Shown: positions 1 through 10,052, numbered from the stretch's first letter. The stretch: DNA of 64,000 bases from Prochlorococcus marinus XMU1404 (GCF_017696175.1 NZ_JAAORE010000003.1:124001-188000); one strand, 5' to 3'. Notes: generated by a model from the sequence alone, not told the origin. Translations and numbers: made by a program.

Positions 1-14
1 ATTCGTTATTAGTT

Positions 15-782
15 TTACTGATCATTTACACAAGTTGCCCAAATCTCGCCCCATATTGTGAATATTTCTGTAATTTTTAATTTTGATAAAAGAATTTCAT
101 TTTTAAATTCTTCTAAAGTATGTTCTATTTTATGATCTTGATCTGAGAAGTAATAACTACCTATTTCTTTTCTAAAAGCAATCTGCCAATCTCTTTCAAA
201 TAATGGTACCCTGATTAAAAATTTTTTTGCTGAAGTTTTTAAAATTATATTTTCCAAAAACTCTTTCCTTTTATTGATGTGTTCTAAAATATTAGAAAGA
301 ATCACAACATCAGAATTAATATTTGTTTGAGAAGAAATATCTCCAAAAATAAAATTTATATTACTAACCGAATTTTTAATTTTTTGTTTATTTGCAGCTT
401 CTATATTTTTAACGTTTATATCTACACCAATAACGAAACTTTTAGGTCTTTGTGAAGCAATATCAATAGCAACGGTTCCATTGCCACATCCTACATCGAG
501 AACAATTTCTCCATCACAAACTCTATCAATAAAAAATTTATGATAAGTAGTAACTTTATGTTTTGGATGGATACCATTTCCATATATGATTGCTCGTTCA
601 TTAATAATCCAATCTAAATTATCTTTTATTTTAAAAATTCTCTTTAAACCCGCCTTTGTATTTTTACCTCTCGATTCGATAATAAACAAACTAGTAAATA
701 AAAACTTTCTTAATTTAAATGGTAATAAACACCAAAAAATTGAAATAAAGTTTGCGATAGATAATATTATTTTTTTTTTCAT
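15..782 (-). CDS. Class I SAM-dependent methyltransferase
   Basis: Probable S-adenosylmethionine methyltransferase of 255 residues. The SAM-binding motif I is seen as DVGCGNG at residues 96-102, followed by an acidic VIGVDIN strand, and motif IV-like DVVILSNILEHI lies near residue 160. The first 35 residues are hydrophobic and basic and may associate with the membrane. It lies 6 bp downstream of galE on the same strand at the left edge of a polysaccharide gene run, so it most likely methylates a sugar or lipid-linked glycan intermediate; the substrate cannot be read from sequence. The start codon is followed by an A10 tract (T10 on the plus strand at 770-779), which could be slippage-prone. 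Confidence 0.8.
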   Translation of the reverse strand: MKKKIILSIANFISIFWCLLPFKLRKFLFTSLFIIESRGKNTKAGLKRIFKIKDNLDWIINERAIIYGNGIHPKHKVTTYHKFFIDRVCDGEIVLDVGCGNGTVAIDIASQRPKSFVIGVDINVKNIEAANKQKIKNSVSNINFIFGDISSQTNINSDVVILSNILEHINKRKEFLENIILKTSAKKFLIRVPLFERDWQIAFRKEIGSYYFSDQDHKIEHTLEEFKNEILLSKLKITEIFTIWGEIWATCVNDQ

Positions 783-788
783 GTTTAA

Positions 789-1793
789 CTATTCATTCAT
801 TATTGAAAAATTATAAGCACTTAAGCACATTTCATTCAAATCCCTTTTAGTTTTCCATTTAAGAGTATTTTTAGCTTTAGAGGGGTCTGCATAACAATAA
901 GCTACATCTCCTGATCTTCTTTTTTTTATAATTATCGGAAGTTTAGAATTTGTTACTTTTTCAAAAGTATTTATTAACTCAAGAACAGTAATACCTTTAC
1001 CGGTTCCAATATTAAAAATATTAAGTCCATCGCAACCCATCAAATAATCTAATGACATAACATGAGCCTCAGCTAAATCCATTATATGAATATAGTCCCT
1101 AACTCCAGTACCATCTTTGGTATCATAATCATTTCCAAAAACTTCAAGATTGGGTTTAATCCCCTTATATACTTCTATAATTGAAGGCATTAAATTTTCT
1201 GTTTTCCCTCTAAGTGGATCATCGCCTATTAAACCTAAAGGATGTGCTCCTATTGGATTGAAATATCTTAAAGAAGTAATTGACCAATCTTTTTCTGCCA
1301 TTACAAGATCTCTAAGAATCCTCTCAACTATTAATTTCGTCTGTCCATATGGATTAATAGCCCTTAATGGGTGATTTTCATCGATAGGTAGGTATTCTGG
1401 GTCTCCATATATTGTAGCGCTGCTACTAAAAAGTAATTTTTTAATATTTGTTTTTTTCATCGCTCTTATTAGGCTTAAAGTACCTCCGACATTTATCTCG
1501 TAATACTTTATTGGATCTATTATTGACTCTCTTACAGATTTCAAAGCAGCAAAATGAATTACAGAATTAATATTATTTTTACTGAATACTTCGATTAACC
1601 TTTCAGTATCTTTAATATCCGCATCAACATAATTAATCTTTTTACCAATCGTTTTTTCTAATCTCTCTAAAACTGAATATTTAGAGGTTGAAAAATTATC
1701 GTATATCAAAAAATCTACATTTTTTTCAGAAAGTAATGAGGCAGTATGGGAACCTATGTAACCAAAACCACCTGTCAGTAAAATCTTGCTCAT
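789..1793 (-). CDS. galE: UDP-glucose 4-epimerase
   Basis: Extended short-chain dehydrogenase/reductase that interconverts UDP-glucose and UDP-galactose (or the GlcNAc forms) in the cytoplasm. It is 334 residues long, the usual GalE length. The NAD-binding glycine motif GGFGYIG is at residues 8-14, the catalytic SSSATIYG at 123-130 and the YxxxK pair at Y149/K153. The conserved GalE blocks NPYGQTK and RYFNPIGAHP are present. It sits in a minus-strand run with a CapD-type dehydratase upstream and a methyltransferase downstream and supplies a nucleotide-sugar precursor for the surface glycan. Specificity for Glc/Gal against GlcNAc/GalNAc is not resolved here. Confidence 0.93.
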   Translation of the reverse strand: MSKILLTGGFGYIGSHTASLLSEKNVDFLIYDNFSTSKYSVLERLEKTIGKKINYVDADIKDTERLIEVFSKNNINSVIHFAALKSVRESIIDPIKYYEINVGGTLSLIRAMKKTNIKKLLFSSSATIYGDPEYLPIDENHPLRAINPYGQTKLIVERILRDLVMAEKDWSITSLRYFNPIGAHPLGLIGDDPLRGKTENLMPSIIEVYKGIKPNLEVFGNDYDTKDGTGVRDYIHIMDLAEAHVMSLDYLMGCDGLNIFNIGTGKGITVLELINTFEKVTNSKLPIIIKKRRSGDVAYCYADPSKAKNTLKWKTKRDLNEMCLSAYNFSIMNE

Positions 1794-1828
1794 AAATAAA
1801 ATTTGTTAATAAAATTGCACATATCTTT

Positions 1829-3811
1829 TTAATTTGAAGAATCTCTTTTTAGTTTTTCACTAAATATATAATCTACTATTTCTCCTGAAGGCTTATATCC
1901 ATCAACTAAATTTTCTAAAATTAATACAATTTCCTCTAGATCATTAGAACTTAAGGCATTTTCAAGTCTGATTATTTCCTTTTCTAATTTAACCCAAGGT
2001 ATAAATTTATCTTGGGCCTTAAAAATTTTTGGATGTTTGGTTACTAATGAATTCTTTTCTAAAAGAAGTTCTTCATAAAGCTTTTCCCCAGGTCTTAAAC
2101 CTGTAATTAAAATTTCAATATCTCCATTTGGATTAGTTTGATCTTTTAGTTTTAACCCTGATAACTGTATCATTTTTTTTGCAAGATCATAAATTTTCAC
2201 TGGTTCACCCATATCTAATACAAAAACATCTCCACCTTTTGCCATCGCACCAGCTTGTATTACTAGTTCTGCAGCTTCTTCAATAGTCATAAAAAATCTC
2301 GTAATTTCAAGGTGAGTAACTGTCAAAGGTTTCCTTTCTTTAATTTGCTTCCTAAATTTAGGAATTACAGAACCTGATGAATCCAATACATTCCCAAATC
2401 TAACCATTGAAAATTTAGTTGATTGATCTTCTTTTCTTTCTGCAAAAAGAGCTTGAAGACAAATTTCACATAACCTTTTTGTAGCACCCATAACATTTGT
2501 TGGTCTAACTGCTTTATCTGTAGAAATAAAAACAAAGTTATCTACATCAGTTTCAAGAGATGCCTCTGCAACATTAAGTGTTCCAAAAACATTATTTTTG
2601 ACACCTTCTGAAAGATTATGTTCAACTATAGGCACATGCTTATAGGCTGCTGCATGATAAACAGTATCGGGATTCCAAGTTCTAAAAATTATATTAATAT
2701 TTTTCTTATCCTGAACAGATGATAACAAAGTAATTATTTCAACATTTTCTGAATTTTTTGAATGATTTAATTCATCCAAGATTGAATATAAAGAAAATTC
2801 GTTTGAATCTAATAGTAATAATTTATTAGGCTTCCTTTTTAATATTTCCCTACAGAGTTGTCCCCCAATAGAACCTCCGGCTCCTGTAACTAAAACAACT
2901 TTAGATTTTATATTTTTTCTCAATAAATCAATATTTGGTGAGACCTTATCTCTTCCCAACAAATCATCAATTTCTAATTCAATCAAATCTTTTACATCTA
3001 TCTTTCCTTTTGCCAAATCAACCATAGATGGCAAGGTTCGAACAACAAGATTATATTTTTCAACATTTTTGATAATCTCTTTTCTTTTTTTACTGGAAAT
3101 ATTTGGGAGGGCAAGCAAAAGATATGAAATATTTTTTTCAGTGGCTAAAAAATCTATATATTCAGGGGAGTAAATTCTTTTACCAACAAGTAATCTCCCC
3201 TTTTTTTTTTCATCATCATCGAGGAAACAACTGACTTGTAATTCATTATTATTCTCTAGAGAAATAAGCAATTTCCTTCCTGCATTTCCAGCGCCGTATA
3301 TTACGGCTTTAGGTAAGGAAGACTTCTCAAGCCTAATTTTATATAAATCACCTATCCAATAACGAACGGCAGATCTTGAAATACCAACTGCAAAAAATAA
3401 TAATAATGGTTGAATAATTCCAATGGTTCTTGGAACTGTATCAAACGAAATGATAGTGATCAAAAAAGAGAATAAAAAACCATATAAAAAAATAGATTTA
3501 GAAACTGTAAACATTGCAGGCCATCCTGAATATCTAAAAATAGTTCTATACAAACCACTTAAATAAAAAACTGGAATAGCGATTAAAATTGATATAAAGG
3601 AAGGAATTATCAAAGAATTATTAATAGGGAATAATTCACCTAATCGCAAATAAAAAGATATCCAAGTAGTTAATAAGCAAAGTAAAACGTCTACGGAAAT
3701 TGATATTATTAATTTCAGCGATTTTGGCAAATCTAATAAATAAGACCTAAGCTTTTGCACGCTTTGACTCATTTCCTTTTTTTTTATTTTTAAAGTTTTA
3801 ACTCTCATCAA
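1829..3811 (-). CDS. Membrane nucleotide-sugar 4,6-dehydratase (CapD/FlaA1/PglF/WbpM family)
   Basis: A 660-residue protein with about four membrane segments between residues 30 and 150. These are followed by a CoA-binding-like Rossmann domain (YGAGNAGRK, 172-180) and a second SDR domain with VTGAGGSIGG near 308-317. The active-site block TDKAVRPTNVMGATK at 431-445 has the Met-for-Tyr substitution typical of the PglF/WbpM group. Members dehydrate UDP-GlcNAc to the 4-keto-6-deoxy sugar used for bacillosamine, legionaminic acid or QuiNAc/FucNAc. The downstream Met14 (MSQSVQKL) is an equally good start. A 10-nt homopolymer in the coding sequence (plus-strand T10 at 3201-3210, residues near 202-204) is a potential frameshift site. 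Confidence 0.88.
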   Translation of the reverse strand: MMRVKTLKIKKKEMSQSVQKLRSYLLDLPKSLKLIISISVDVLLCLLTTWISFYLRLGELFPINNSLIIPSFISILIAIPVFYLSGLYRTIFRYSGWPAMFTVSKSIFLYGFLFSFLITIISFDTVPRTIGIIQPLLLFFAVGISRSAVRYWIGDLYKIRLEKSSLPKAVIYGAGNAGRKLLISLENNNELQVSCFLDDDEKKKGRLLVGKRIYSPEYIDFLATEKNISYLLLALPNISSKKRKEIIKNVEKYNLVVRTLPSMVDLAKGKIDVKDLIELEIDDLLGRDKVSPNIDLLRKNIKSKVVLVTGAGGSIGGQLCREILKRKPNKLLLLDSNEFSLYSILDELNHSKNSENVEIITLLSSVQDKKNINIIFRTWNPDTVYHAAAYKHVPIVEHNLSEGVKNNVFGTLNVAEASLETDVDNFVFISTDKAVRPTNVMGATKRLCEICLQALFAERKEDQSTKFSMVRFGNVLDSSGSVIPKFRKQIKERKPLTVTHLEITRFFMTIEEAAELVIQAGAMAKGGDVFVLDMGEPVKIYDLAKKMIQLSGLKLKDQTNPNGDIEILITGLRPGEKLYEELLLEKNSLVTKHPKIFKAQDKFIPWVKLEKEIIRLENALSSNDLEEIVLILENLVDGYKPSGEIVDYIFSEKLKRDSSN

Positions 3812-3819
3812 GTATTAAA

Positions 3820-4425
3820 TTATTCCTTAATTTTCAAATCCCTTTTACGGATCTGTTTTGCTGGTACACCTACAACAATTGAATATGATTCAACATTTTT
3901 TGTTACTACAGCACCTGCTCCTATAATAGAGCCTTTACCTATCTTACAATTTGGTAAGATTACACTATTTGAACTTATCCATACATCATCTTCTATAAAA
4001 ATATCTCCGTATTCCATACCCTGTTCTTTAATAGGAATCTTTATATCCTCAAAACAGTGATTATTTGATCTCAAAACAACATTTGGGCCAATGAGGACAT
4101 TATTTCCTATAAAAATTTTCCCTTCTCCTCTCGCATTAATCATGACATTTGAATTAAAGGTAACATTAGAGCCTATTTTAATTTGGCTAAATTCAGAAGC
4201 ATAGATTTTACAATTCAATCCAAAATAGGAATATGAGCCTATTAAAATATTTTGTGGAAATTCTATCCTTAGGCCTGATTCAAATCGATTTTCTTTAAAA
4301 GATTTTTTTAACCTGATTTTGTAATACAAACTTCTAATTAAAAAACCTGTTCTTCCAGGAATATTTCTAACAAGAAATTCAAGCCAATCCTTTAATTCTC
4401 CAATAATTAGTGAAATTAGTCTCAT
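3820..4425 (-). CDS. Hexapeptide-repeat acyltransferase (left-handed beta-helix)
   Basis: A 201-residue O- or N-acetyltransferase of the CatB/WbbJ/NodL type. Imperfect [LIV]-G-x4 hexapeptide repeats run from about residue 65 to 185 (IGNNVLIGPNVVL, IGKGSIIGAGAVV). The C-terminal GVPAKQIRKRD ends the fold as in sugar acetyltransferases, and a His in the loop (NNHCFED) is the likely catalytic base. It lies 8 bp downstream of the GT gene and 8 bp upstream of the CapD-type gene, so it is probably co-transcribed and acetylates a sugar of the same glycan. The acceptor is unknown. Confidence 0.85.
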   Translation of the reverse strand: MRLISLIIGELKDWLEFLVRNIPGRTGFLIRSLYYKIRLKKSFKENRFESGLRIEFPQNILIGSYSYFGLNCKIYASEFSQIKIGSNVTFNSNVMINARGEGKIFIGNNVLIGPNVVLRSNNHCFEDIKIPIKEQGMEYGDIFIEDDVWISSNSVILPNCKIGKGSIIGAGAVVTKNVESYSIVVGVPAKQIRKRDLKIKE

Positions 4426-4435
4426 TATAAATTTT

Positions 4436-5503
4436 TCAAAAATTTCTTTTGTAGAAAAATCTTACTATATTTCTAACTCTTAGTATCAAAAAGATTAAAT
4501 TTGCTATTAAAAGAAAAGGGTTTTTAAATAAGAACCTTTTTTTAATAATTTGTTGACGATTATTTAATAATTCTGAAAATAAACTCAAATATTCTTTTGA
4601 CATCTTTTCTGAATTATGAGGATATTTGATTATATTTTTTTTATATTTTGTGTAATTTTTAAGCATTTTCTTTAAAGCTGGTAAGAAATCTTGATTTTCA
4701 AATGAAATCCCATAATTTTCACAATATTCAGGAAGAGCTCCACTAACTCTATAAATTATTGGTAATCCACATAATATCCCCTCAATGTGGTGCATTCCAG
4801 CAGGTTCATTTATAGAAGCGGATATGTATATATGGTTATTAGAGAGTTCTTTCCCAAGTTGTTCTCCATTAATGGGATTTATATGTTTAGCATTCTTAAA
4901 CCTAAATCCTTTTGGCAAATTACCAATATAAGAAAACTCAATTAGTTTTCTCCATTTTGGAGAAGAAAGCAATCTATCAAGTTTTTTGTAAACATCAAAT
5001 CCTTTCATTTTATTAGGGCTCCAATGATGAGTAACAATTTTTAAAGGAGTTGAACCATCCCAAAAATTATTAGTGTAGTTTTTAAAAACTTTTTTATCTG
5101 CACCATTTAATATGACTTTTGAAGGTTTATCTTTTTGACATAAATCTAAATTCTTTAACCATGAAGAAATATATATAGTAAAGTCTGCGCAATAATTTGA
5201 CAATTTTAAAAATTTATTCATATGTAAAGTATTTTTCCTTTCATCGCACTCATTGATTCTGTGAATTACGATTGCATTTTTATTTCTAAAAAATAAATAT
5301 CTTAAAATATCTAGAGAGCCAAAAGTAATATCACTATTATAAGATCTCGGATCTGTTAAAAGAATAATATCAATGTCTTCATCTTTTAGATCATGGGTTA
5401 CTTGATGACCAAGATAGCTAGATGCTTGAACTAAAGATTTAGCGAATTGATTACCTCCGCCCCAGGATTTTTCTTTTATGTCAAATCCGATAGCTATTTT
5501 CAA
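4436..5503 (-). CDS. Glycosyltransferase family 4/1-like (GT-B)
   Basis: A 355-residue putative glycosyltransferase. The N-terminal donor-site glycine cluster KSWGGGNQFAKSL begins near residue 12. The C-terminal nucleotide-sugar domain contains ISASINEPAGMHHIEGILCG near 232-251, a variant of the E-x7-E motif of GT-B enzymes, and a mid-protein NGAD block resembles the typical linker. It opens the minus-strand run 5503 to 15 and is divergent from gmd, with 149 bp between them. It probably adds a sugar to a lipid-linked glycan at the inner face of the cytoplasmic membrane; donor and acceptor are unknown. Confidence 0.8.
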   Translation of the reverse strand: MKIAIGFDIKEKSWGGGNQFAKSLVQASSYLGHQVTHDLKDEDIDIILLTDPRSYNSDITFGSLDILRYLFFRNKNAIVIHRINECDERKNTLHMNKFLKLSNYCADFTIYISSWLKNLDLCQKDKPSKVILNGADKKVFKNYTNNFWDGSTPLKIVTHHWSPNKMKGFDVYKKLDRLLSSPKWRKLIEFSYIGNLPKGFRFKNAKHINPINGEQLGKELSNNHIYISASINEPAGMHHIEGILCGLPIIYRVSGALPEYCENYGISFENQDFLPALKKMLKNYTKYKKNIIKYPHNSEKMSKEYLSLFSELLNNRQQIIKKRFLFKNPFLLIANLIFLILRVRNIVRFFYKRNF

Positions 5504-5652
5504 ATTTCTAAGTTAATTCACTTTTTATAAAAGACATTTTACCAAAATAAATAATTTGTTTTCAATTAATCATGCATATTATTTTATACATATTTCTGAA
5601 TATCAAACAATTTCTATATGTTATGTTTATAGATAAATGTAAATTTGTTTAA
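5504..5652. promoter_or_regulatory. Divergent intergenic region between glycosyltransferase and gmd
   Basis: This 149-bp, very AT-rich gap separates a minus-strand and a plus-strand gene, so it must hold the start signals for both the 5503-to-15 run and gmd. No clear -35/-10 pair, operator or ribosome-binding site could be singled out, and the gmd TTG start at 5653 has no obvious Shine-Dalgarno sequence. Confidence 0.4.
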
Positions 5653-6744
5653 TTGAAAAAGAAAGCACTGATTACTGGTATAACTGGACAAGATGGGAGT
5701 TATCTAGCGGAATTCCTACTAAATAAAGGTTATCAAGTTCATGGCATTAAAAGACGTTCAAGTAGCTTTAATACTTACAGAATAAATCATATATATCAAG
5801 ATCCACATGATAAAGATTGCTCATTTAAGTTGCACTATGGAGATTTAACAGACAGTACAAATATAATAAAAATAGTACAAGAAACTCAACCTGATGAAAT
5901 TTATAATTTAGGAGCACAAAGTCATGTCTCAGTAAGTTTCCAACAGCCTGAATACACTGCTAATTGTGATGGACTGGGTGTTTTAAGAATTCTTGAAGCA
6001 GTAAGAGTATTAAAGTTAGAAAAAAAAACTAAAATCTATCAAGCTAGTACTAGTGAATTATTTGGTCTAGTTCAAGAAGTCCCTCAAACAGAAAAGACAC
6101 CTTTCTATCCTAGAAGTCCATATGCTGTTGCAAAACTTTATGCTTATTGGATATCAGTCAACTACAGAGAATCTTATGGAATTTACGCATGTAACGGCAT
6201 TTTATTTAATCATGAAAGTCCAAGAAGAGGAGAAACATTTGTAACCAGGAAAATCACCAGAGGTTTGTCAAGAATCAACGAAGGTTTAGAAGATATTTTA
6301 TATCTCGGTAATTTAGATGCAAAGAGGGACTGGGGGCATGCGAAAGAATATTGTGAATTAATGTGGTTGATGCTTCAACAAGAAAAACCAGAAGACTATG
6401 TTGTAGCCACAGGAAGACAAATATCAGTAAGGTCATTTGTCGAAATGACTGCTAAAGAATTAAGATGGAATAAAAATAAATCTTCTGAATCAATCATTTG
6501 GGAAGGTAAAGGGATAAATGAAGTAGGGCGTAGGGCAGATAATGGTCAAATAGTAATAAGAATAGACAAGAGATATTTCAGGCCTTCTGAGGTAGATAAT
6601 CTTCTTGGAAGTCCTGAAAAAATTAAAAGAAATTTAGGCTGGGAGCCTATTATAAGCATTGAAGAACTTGTAAATGAAATGGTTACGAATGATTTAAAAG
6701 ATATTAGGAGAGAGAAAATTATAAGAAATAATCCAATTGATTAA
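5653..6744 (+). CDS. gmd: GDP-mannose 4,6-dehydratase
   Basis: Converts GDP-D-mannose to GDP-4-keto-6-deoxy-D-mannose, the precursor of GDP-fucose, rhamnose and perosamine. It has 363 residues, as expected for GMD. The NADP-binding motif [13 protein letters not shown] starts at residue 8, catalytic T133 and E135 lie in STSELFG, and the YxxxK pair is Y157/K161. The GMD block [16 protein letters not shown] and the late block [13 protein letters not shown] are present. The start is TTG; an ATG is not available nearby without losing the Rossmann strand. It is followed after 47 bp by fcl, giving a standard GDP-L-fucose pathway pair. A second GMD-like gene lies at 39015. Confidence 0.95.
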   Translation: MKKKALITGITGQDGSYLAEFLLNKGYQVHGIKRRSSSFNTYRINHIYQDPHDKDCSFKLHYGDLTDSTNIIKIVQETQPDEIYNLGAQSHVSVSFQQPEYTANCDGLGVLRILEAVRVLKLEKKTKIYQASTSELFGLVQEVPQTEKTPFYPRSPYAVAKLYAYWISVNYRESYGIYACNGILFNHESPRRGETFVTRKITRGLSRINEGLEDILYLGNLDAKRDWGHAKEYCELMWLMLQQEKPEDYVVATGRQISVRSFVEMTAKELRWNKNKSSESIIWEGKGINEVGRRADNGQIVIRIDKRYFRPSEVDNLLGSPEKIKRNLGWEPIISIEELVNEMVTNDLKDIRREKIIRNNPID

Positions 6745-6791
6745 AAACCAATTACCATTTATAGAAAAAAATTGAACCGTAAAGAATTCAA

Positions 6792-7787
6792 ATGAGCTTA
6801 ATTAACAAAAAAGATAAAATATATGTTGCAGGATCTGAAGGGATGGTTGGAAGTGCAATAGTAAGATATTTAAAAAATAATGGATACAAGAATATAGTTG
6901 TAAATAATAGATCTAAACTAAATTTATTAAATTACAGTGCTGTTGAGAGTTGGTTTAAGAAAGAAAAACCAGACATTGTAATTATTGCAGCAGCAAAAGT
7001 TGGAGGTATATATGCTAATAATAATTATCCTGCTGAATTCTTATTAGAAAATATTAAAATACAAACTAATTTAATAGAACTTTCGCAAAAAAATGATGTA
7101 AAAAGATTGTTGTTTCTTGGAAGTAGCTGTATTTACCCAAAGTTTGCGAATCAGCCTATATCTGAGGAGGAATTAATGAATGCTGCATTAGAAAAAACGA
7201 ACGAATCTTATGCAATTGCAAAAATAACTGGTATTAAATTAGTTGATGCATTTAGAAAGCAATATGGTTTTGATGGTATATCATTAATGCCAACAAACCT
7301 ATATGGATATGGTGATAATTATAATCTTATGAACAGTCATGTTGTCCCTGCCATGATTAGAAGATTTATTGAGGCAAAGAATACATTAGCTGAATCAGTT
7401 GTATGCTGGGGGACTGGATCCCCTTTAAGGGAGTTACTTAATGTTGACGATCTAGCCATAGCCTGTATTTTTGCTTTAGAAAATTGGGATCCAAGCAATA
7501 AAGGGGCCCCAAGGATAAATCAAAATGAGGAATTAACATACTTAAATGTTGGAAGTGAAGACGAAATAAGTATTAGAGATTTAGCATCATTAATTTCTGA
7601 TCTTGTTGGATACAAAGGTTCAATAATTTGGGATGAAAATCAACCTGATGGGACTCCAAGAAAAAAGCTTAATTATGAAAAATTTAAAAGTATGGGTTGG
7701 AATACTTCAATAGAATTAAGTTTAGGATTAAAACAAACAATACAAGATTTTAAAATTAAATTAAATAAGGGTCTTTTAAGAATCTAA
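6792..7787 (+). CDS. fcl: GDP-L-fucose synthase (epimerase/reductase)
   Basis: Second enzyme of GDP-L-fucose synthesis: 3,5-epimerisation and NADPH reduction of GDP-4-keto-6-deoxymannose. The 331-residue SDR protein has VAGSEGMVGSAIVR at residues 12-25, the catalytic Ser/Cys region LGSSCIYPKFA, and YAIAK as the YxxxK pair. The blocks PTNLYGYGDNY and WGTGSPLRELLNVDDLA are characteristic of Fcl/WcaG. It is 47 bp downstream of gmd and probably co-transcribed. Its 3' end faces the glycosyltransferase gene at 7821-8945 with a 33-bp convergent gap that shows no recognisable hairpin terminator. Confidence 0.94.
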   Translation: MSLINKKDKIYVAGSEGMVGSAIVRYLKNNGYKNIVVNNRSKLNLLNYSAVESWFKKEKPDIVIIAAAKVGGIYANNNYPAEFLLENIKIQTNLIELSQKNDVKRLLFLGSSCIYPKFANQPISEEELMNAALEKTNESYAIAKITGIKLVDAFRKQYGFDGISLMPTNLYGYGDNYNLMNSHVVPAMIRRFIEAKNTLAESVVCWGTGSPLRELLNVDDLAIACIFALENWDPSNKGAPRINQNEELTYLNVGSEDEISIRDLASLISDLVGYKGSIIWDENQPDGTPRKKLNYEKFKSMGWNTSIELSLGLKQTIQDFKIKLNKGLLRI

Positions 7788-7820
7788 AAATTTTTGGTAA
7801 TAAAAATAAAAAAATGGAAC

Positions 7821-8945
7821 TTAACTCTTAACGATTGTTTCAAATATTTCTAGAGTTGATAAATTAGAATTTTCAAGTGAAAAGTGTTTTTCAACGGTTT
7901 TTCTTGCTTCATTACAAATATACTCATAAGTCTTTTTATCATTTTCTAATGTTTGAATGGCATATTCAATTTCTTTTTCACTACCAGGATTAACTAAAAT
8001 ACAATTTTTACGATTTTTAAATAGTTTTGGAGCCCATAACCCCTTTGTATTAGACAAAATAACTGGCTTTCCGCAAGCCATTGCCTGAAGAGTAACGCTA
8101 TAGCCACTTGGTTGATAGACATTTTTTAGTGGTACTATGACTGCAAAAGACTCTTGATAAAGTTGCCTTACCTCAAGATCAGTTAAGGAATTTTTATTTT
8201 TATGATATGTACCATTGGTTATCACATATTTATTATCGTTTCTAATTTTTAATAAGCTTGTATGGATGTGTATTTTCCTATTTGTTTTAACTTTCAGGAG
8301 AGTATCAAAGTCTCTCGCTGGATCTTGGCCAATTGAAAACAAATAATCAGAAGAAAAATTATTTTTATTATTTGGTTTCCAAAATATTGTATCTACTCCA
8401 AATTTTATAAGAAAAGTTTCTTCCTTCCTAAGATTGAATTTTTTAATTGAATTATCTCTATCAGCATCACCATAAAAAATTATAAAATTTAATCTTTTTA
8501 AAATTTTTAAAATTAATTTGTGGTAAAACTTTTTAAGTAATTTTGGTACTTTTGTATTGTAATCTGACAACTTATGAAAAGCTCCAACTAACTTAATTTT
8601 ATTTTTTGCATCTAAGAAAGTGTAAAAAAAACCGAGACTCATACTAAAACCATCAGTTAAACTAATAACTATATCGGAATTATTTATAGTTTTTTTATGT
8701 TGGTTTACTGAGAAAGGTCTGATACCAAAATTTGATATTCTACAAAAGATTTTTTCTAAGAATCCTCCAAAAAAGTAAATTATATTTTTCTTGTATTTTA
8801 TAGAAGAAGATAAATGTTTTATATCAAAACCCTTTGAGCGAAGAAAATCAATCCCTTGAAAAAAATCTTTAGGTGCCTTATTTTTTTTTATTAATCTTTC
8901 TCTTTCTTTACGGCCACCTTTATCAAATATCAAAATCTTAGTCAT
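7821..8945 (-). CDS. Glycosyltransferase family 1/4-like (GT-B)
   Basis: A 374-residue putative glycosyltransferase. The C-terminal half carries a clear GT-B donor domain: LYQESFAVIVPLKN, then QPSGYSVTLQAMACGKPVI with the E-x7-E motif degenerated to S/Q-containing residues. The N-terminal half is basic and rich in Lys/Phe and resembles WaaG-like transferases only weakly. It starts 6 bp downstream of the epimerase gene (8952-9926), which is on the same strand, so the two are likely co-expressed. Donor and acceptor are unknown. The altered acidic motif leaves room for a different mechanism or substrate. Confidence 0.75.
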   Translation of the reverse strand: MTKILIFDKGGRKERERLIKKNKAPKDFFQGIDFLRSKGFDIKHLSSSIKYKKNIIYFFGGFLEKIFCRISNFGIRPFSVNQHKKTINNSDIVISLTDGFSMSLGFFYTFLDAKNKIKLVGAFHKLSDYNTKVPKLLKKFYHKLILKILKRLNFIIFYGDADRDNSIKKFNLRKEETFLIKFGVDTIFWKPNNKNNFSSDYLFSIGQDPARDFDTLLKVKTNRKIHIHTSLLKIRNDNKYVITNGTYHKNKNSLTDLEVRQLYQESFAVIVPLKNVYQPSGYSVTLQAMACGKPVILSNTKGLWAPKLFKNRKNCILVNPGSEKEIEYAIQTLENDKKTYEYICNEARKTVEKHFSLENSNLSTLEIFETIVKS

Positions 8946-8951
8946 AGAATT

Positions 8952-9926
8952 TTAAAAATTATTCTTATACCAACCTATCATTCTCCTTATTCCATCCTCT
9001 ATGCTTATTGTTGTTATATCTTTTTTAATAATTTTATTTAACAGTGTTGTATCGGAACTTTTAATAAAACGTCCTTCAGGCTTACTTTTATCAAAAATAA
9101 CAGAAGGATTCTTGCCGGACATATGACAAATCAAACTCACTAATTCAGCTATTGATATAGTTTCTCTTGTACCAATATTTACAGTTATGTTGTTTTCAAC
9201 ATTCTCCATTATTTGCAACATTATCCTTGCACAATCATATGCATGCAAATAACTCCTTCTTTGGTTTCCAGAACCCCAGGCATAGATAGGATTTTCATCA
9301 TCTAGTATTTTTTTAACTAACATTGGGATTGCACTTGAATATTCTCCTACCCATCTATATCTCTCTCCATAGATATTAAAAGGCCTCACTATTTTTAATT
9401 TAATATGATTTATTTCTGATAATAATAAAAATTTCTGTTCTAGAAATCTTTTAGCCCAACCGTATCCTTTATTTACTTTTTCTGGATCATCCTCAAATAA
9501 ATTTCTCTCTCCAATTGTTTCAGGTCCTTCATCCATATAAATACAAGAGGAACTGGTTATAAGGAGATTATCAGGTTTTGTTTTTTCAAAAACTTCTAAA
9601 ATATTATTTGTAATTTTTTCATTATGAATTAAAGTCTCAATATGATTTTTGGATGAATAACCAACTCCGTATGCTCTACTTGCTAAATGAAAAATATTTT
9701 TAGCATTTTTAAGAGCTTTCTTTACTGATGAAAGATCTTGCAGATCTGCTTCAATTATCTCAATATCCCCTTCAATATCTTTTAAGTTTTTTAACTGCCC
9801 CTTAGAAAAATCGTCTACTATAAATACTTTATATCCATTTTTCACAAGTCTTTCGCATAAAAATGAACCTATTAAACCCGCACCTCCGGTAACAAATATC
9901 TCTTTATTATTTAAACTATTAAACAT
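8952..9926 (-). CDS. NAD-dependent nucleotide-sugar epimerase/dehydratase
   Basis: A 324-residue extended SDR enzyme. The NAD motif VTGGAGLIGSFLCERL starts at about residue 12, a catalytic Ser/Thr lies in LITSSSCIYMDEG and the Tyr/Lys pair in YGWAKRF. The block VRPFNIYGERY and the later WGSGNQRRSYLHAYD are typical of UDP-glucose/GDP-mannose-type epimerases. It precedes a glycosyltransferase with a 6-bp gap. It could make a heptose, 6-deoxyhexose or pentose intermediate; sequence alone does not decide. Upstream is a 126-bp AT-rich gap to the ABC transporter on the same strand. Confidence 0.85.
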   Translation of the reverse strand: MFNSLNNKEIFVTGGAGLIGSFLCERLVKNGYKVFIVDDFSKGQLKNLKDIEGDIEIIEADLQDLSSVKKALKNAKNIFHLASRAYGVGYSSKNHIETLIHNEKITNNILEVFEKTKPDNLLITSSSCIYMDEGPETIGERNLFEDDPEKVNKGYGWAKRFLEQKFLLLSEINHIKLKIVRPFNIYGERYRWVGEYSSAIPMLVKKILDDENPIYAWGSGNQRRSYLHAYDCARIMLQIMENVENNITVNIGTRETISIAELVSLICHMSGKNPSVIFDKSKPEGRFIKSSDTTLLNKIIKKDITTISIEDGIRRMIGWYKNNF

Positions 9927-10052
9927 TAAAGTAAATTTAATAGATTGAAAGAAATAAAAATAATTTTTTATTCATAAAAAATTTCTAAATTAAAATACAA
10001 TTATATATCAAATCTTTTCTATATAAGATTGGTTTTTATAAATTTAAAAATA

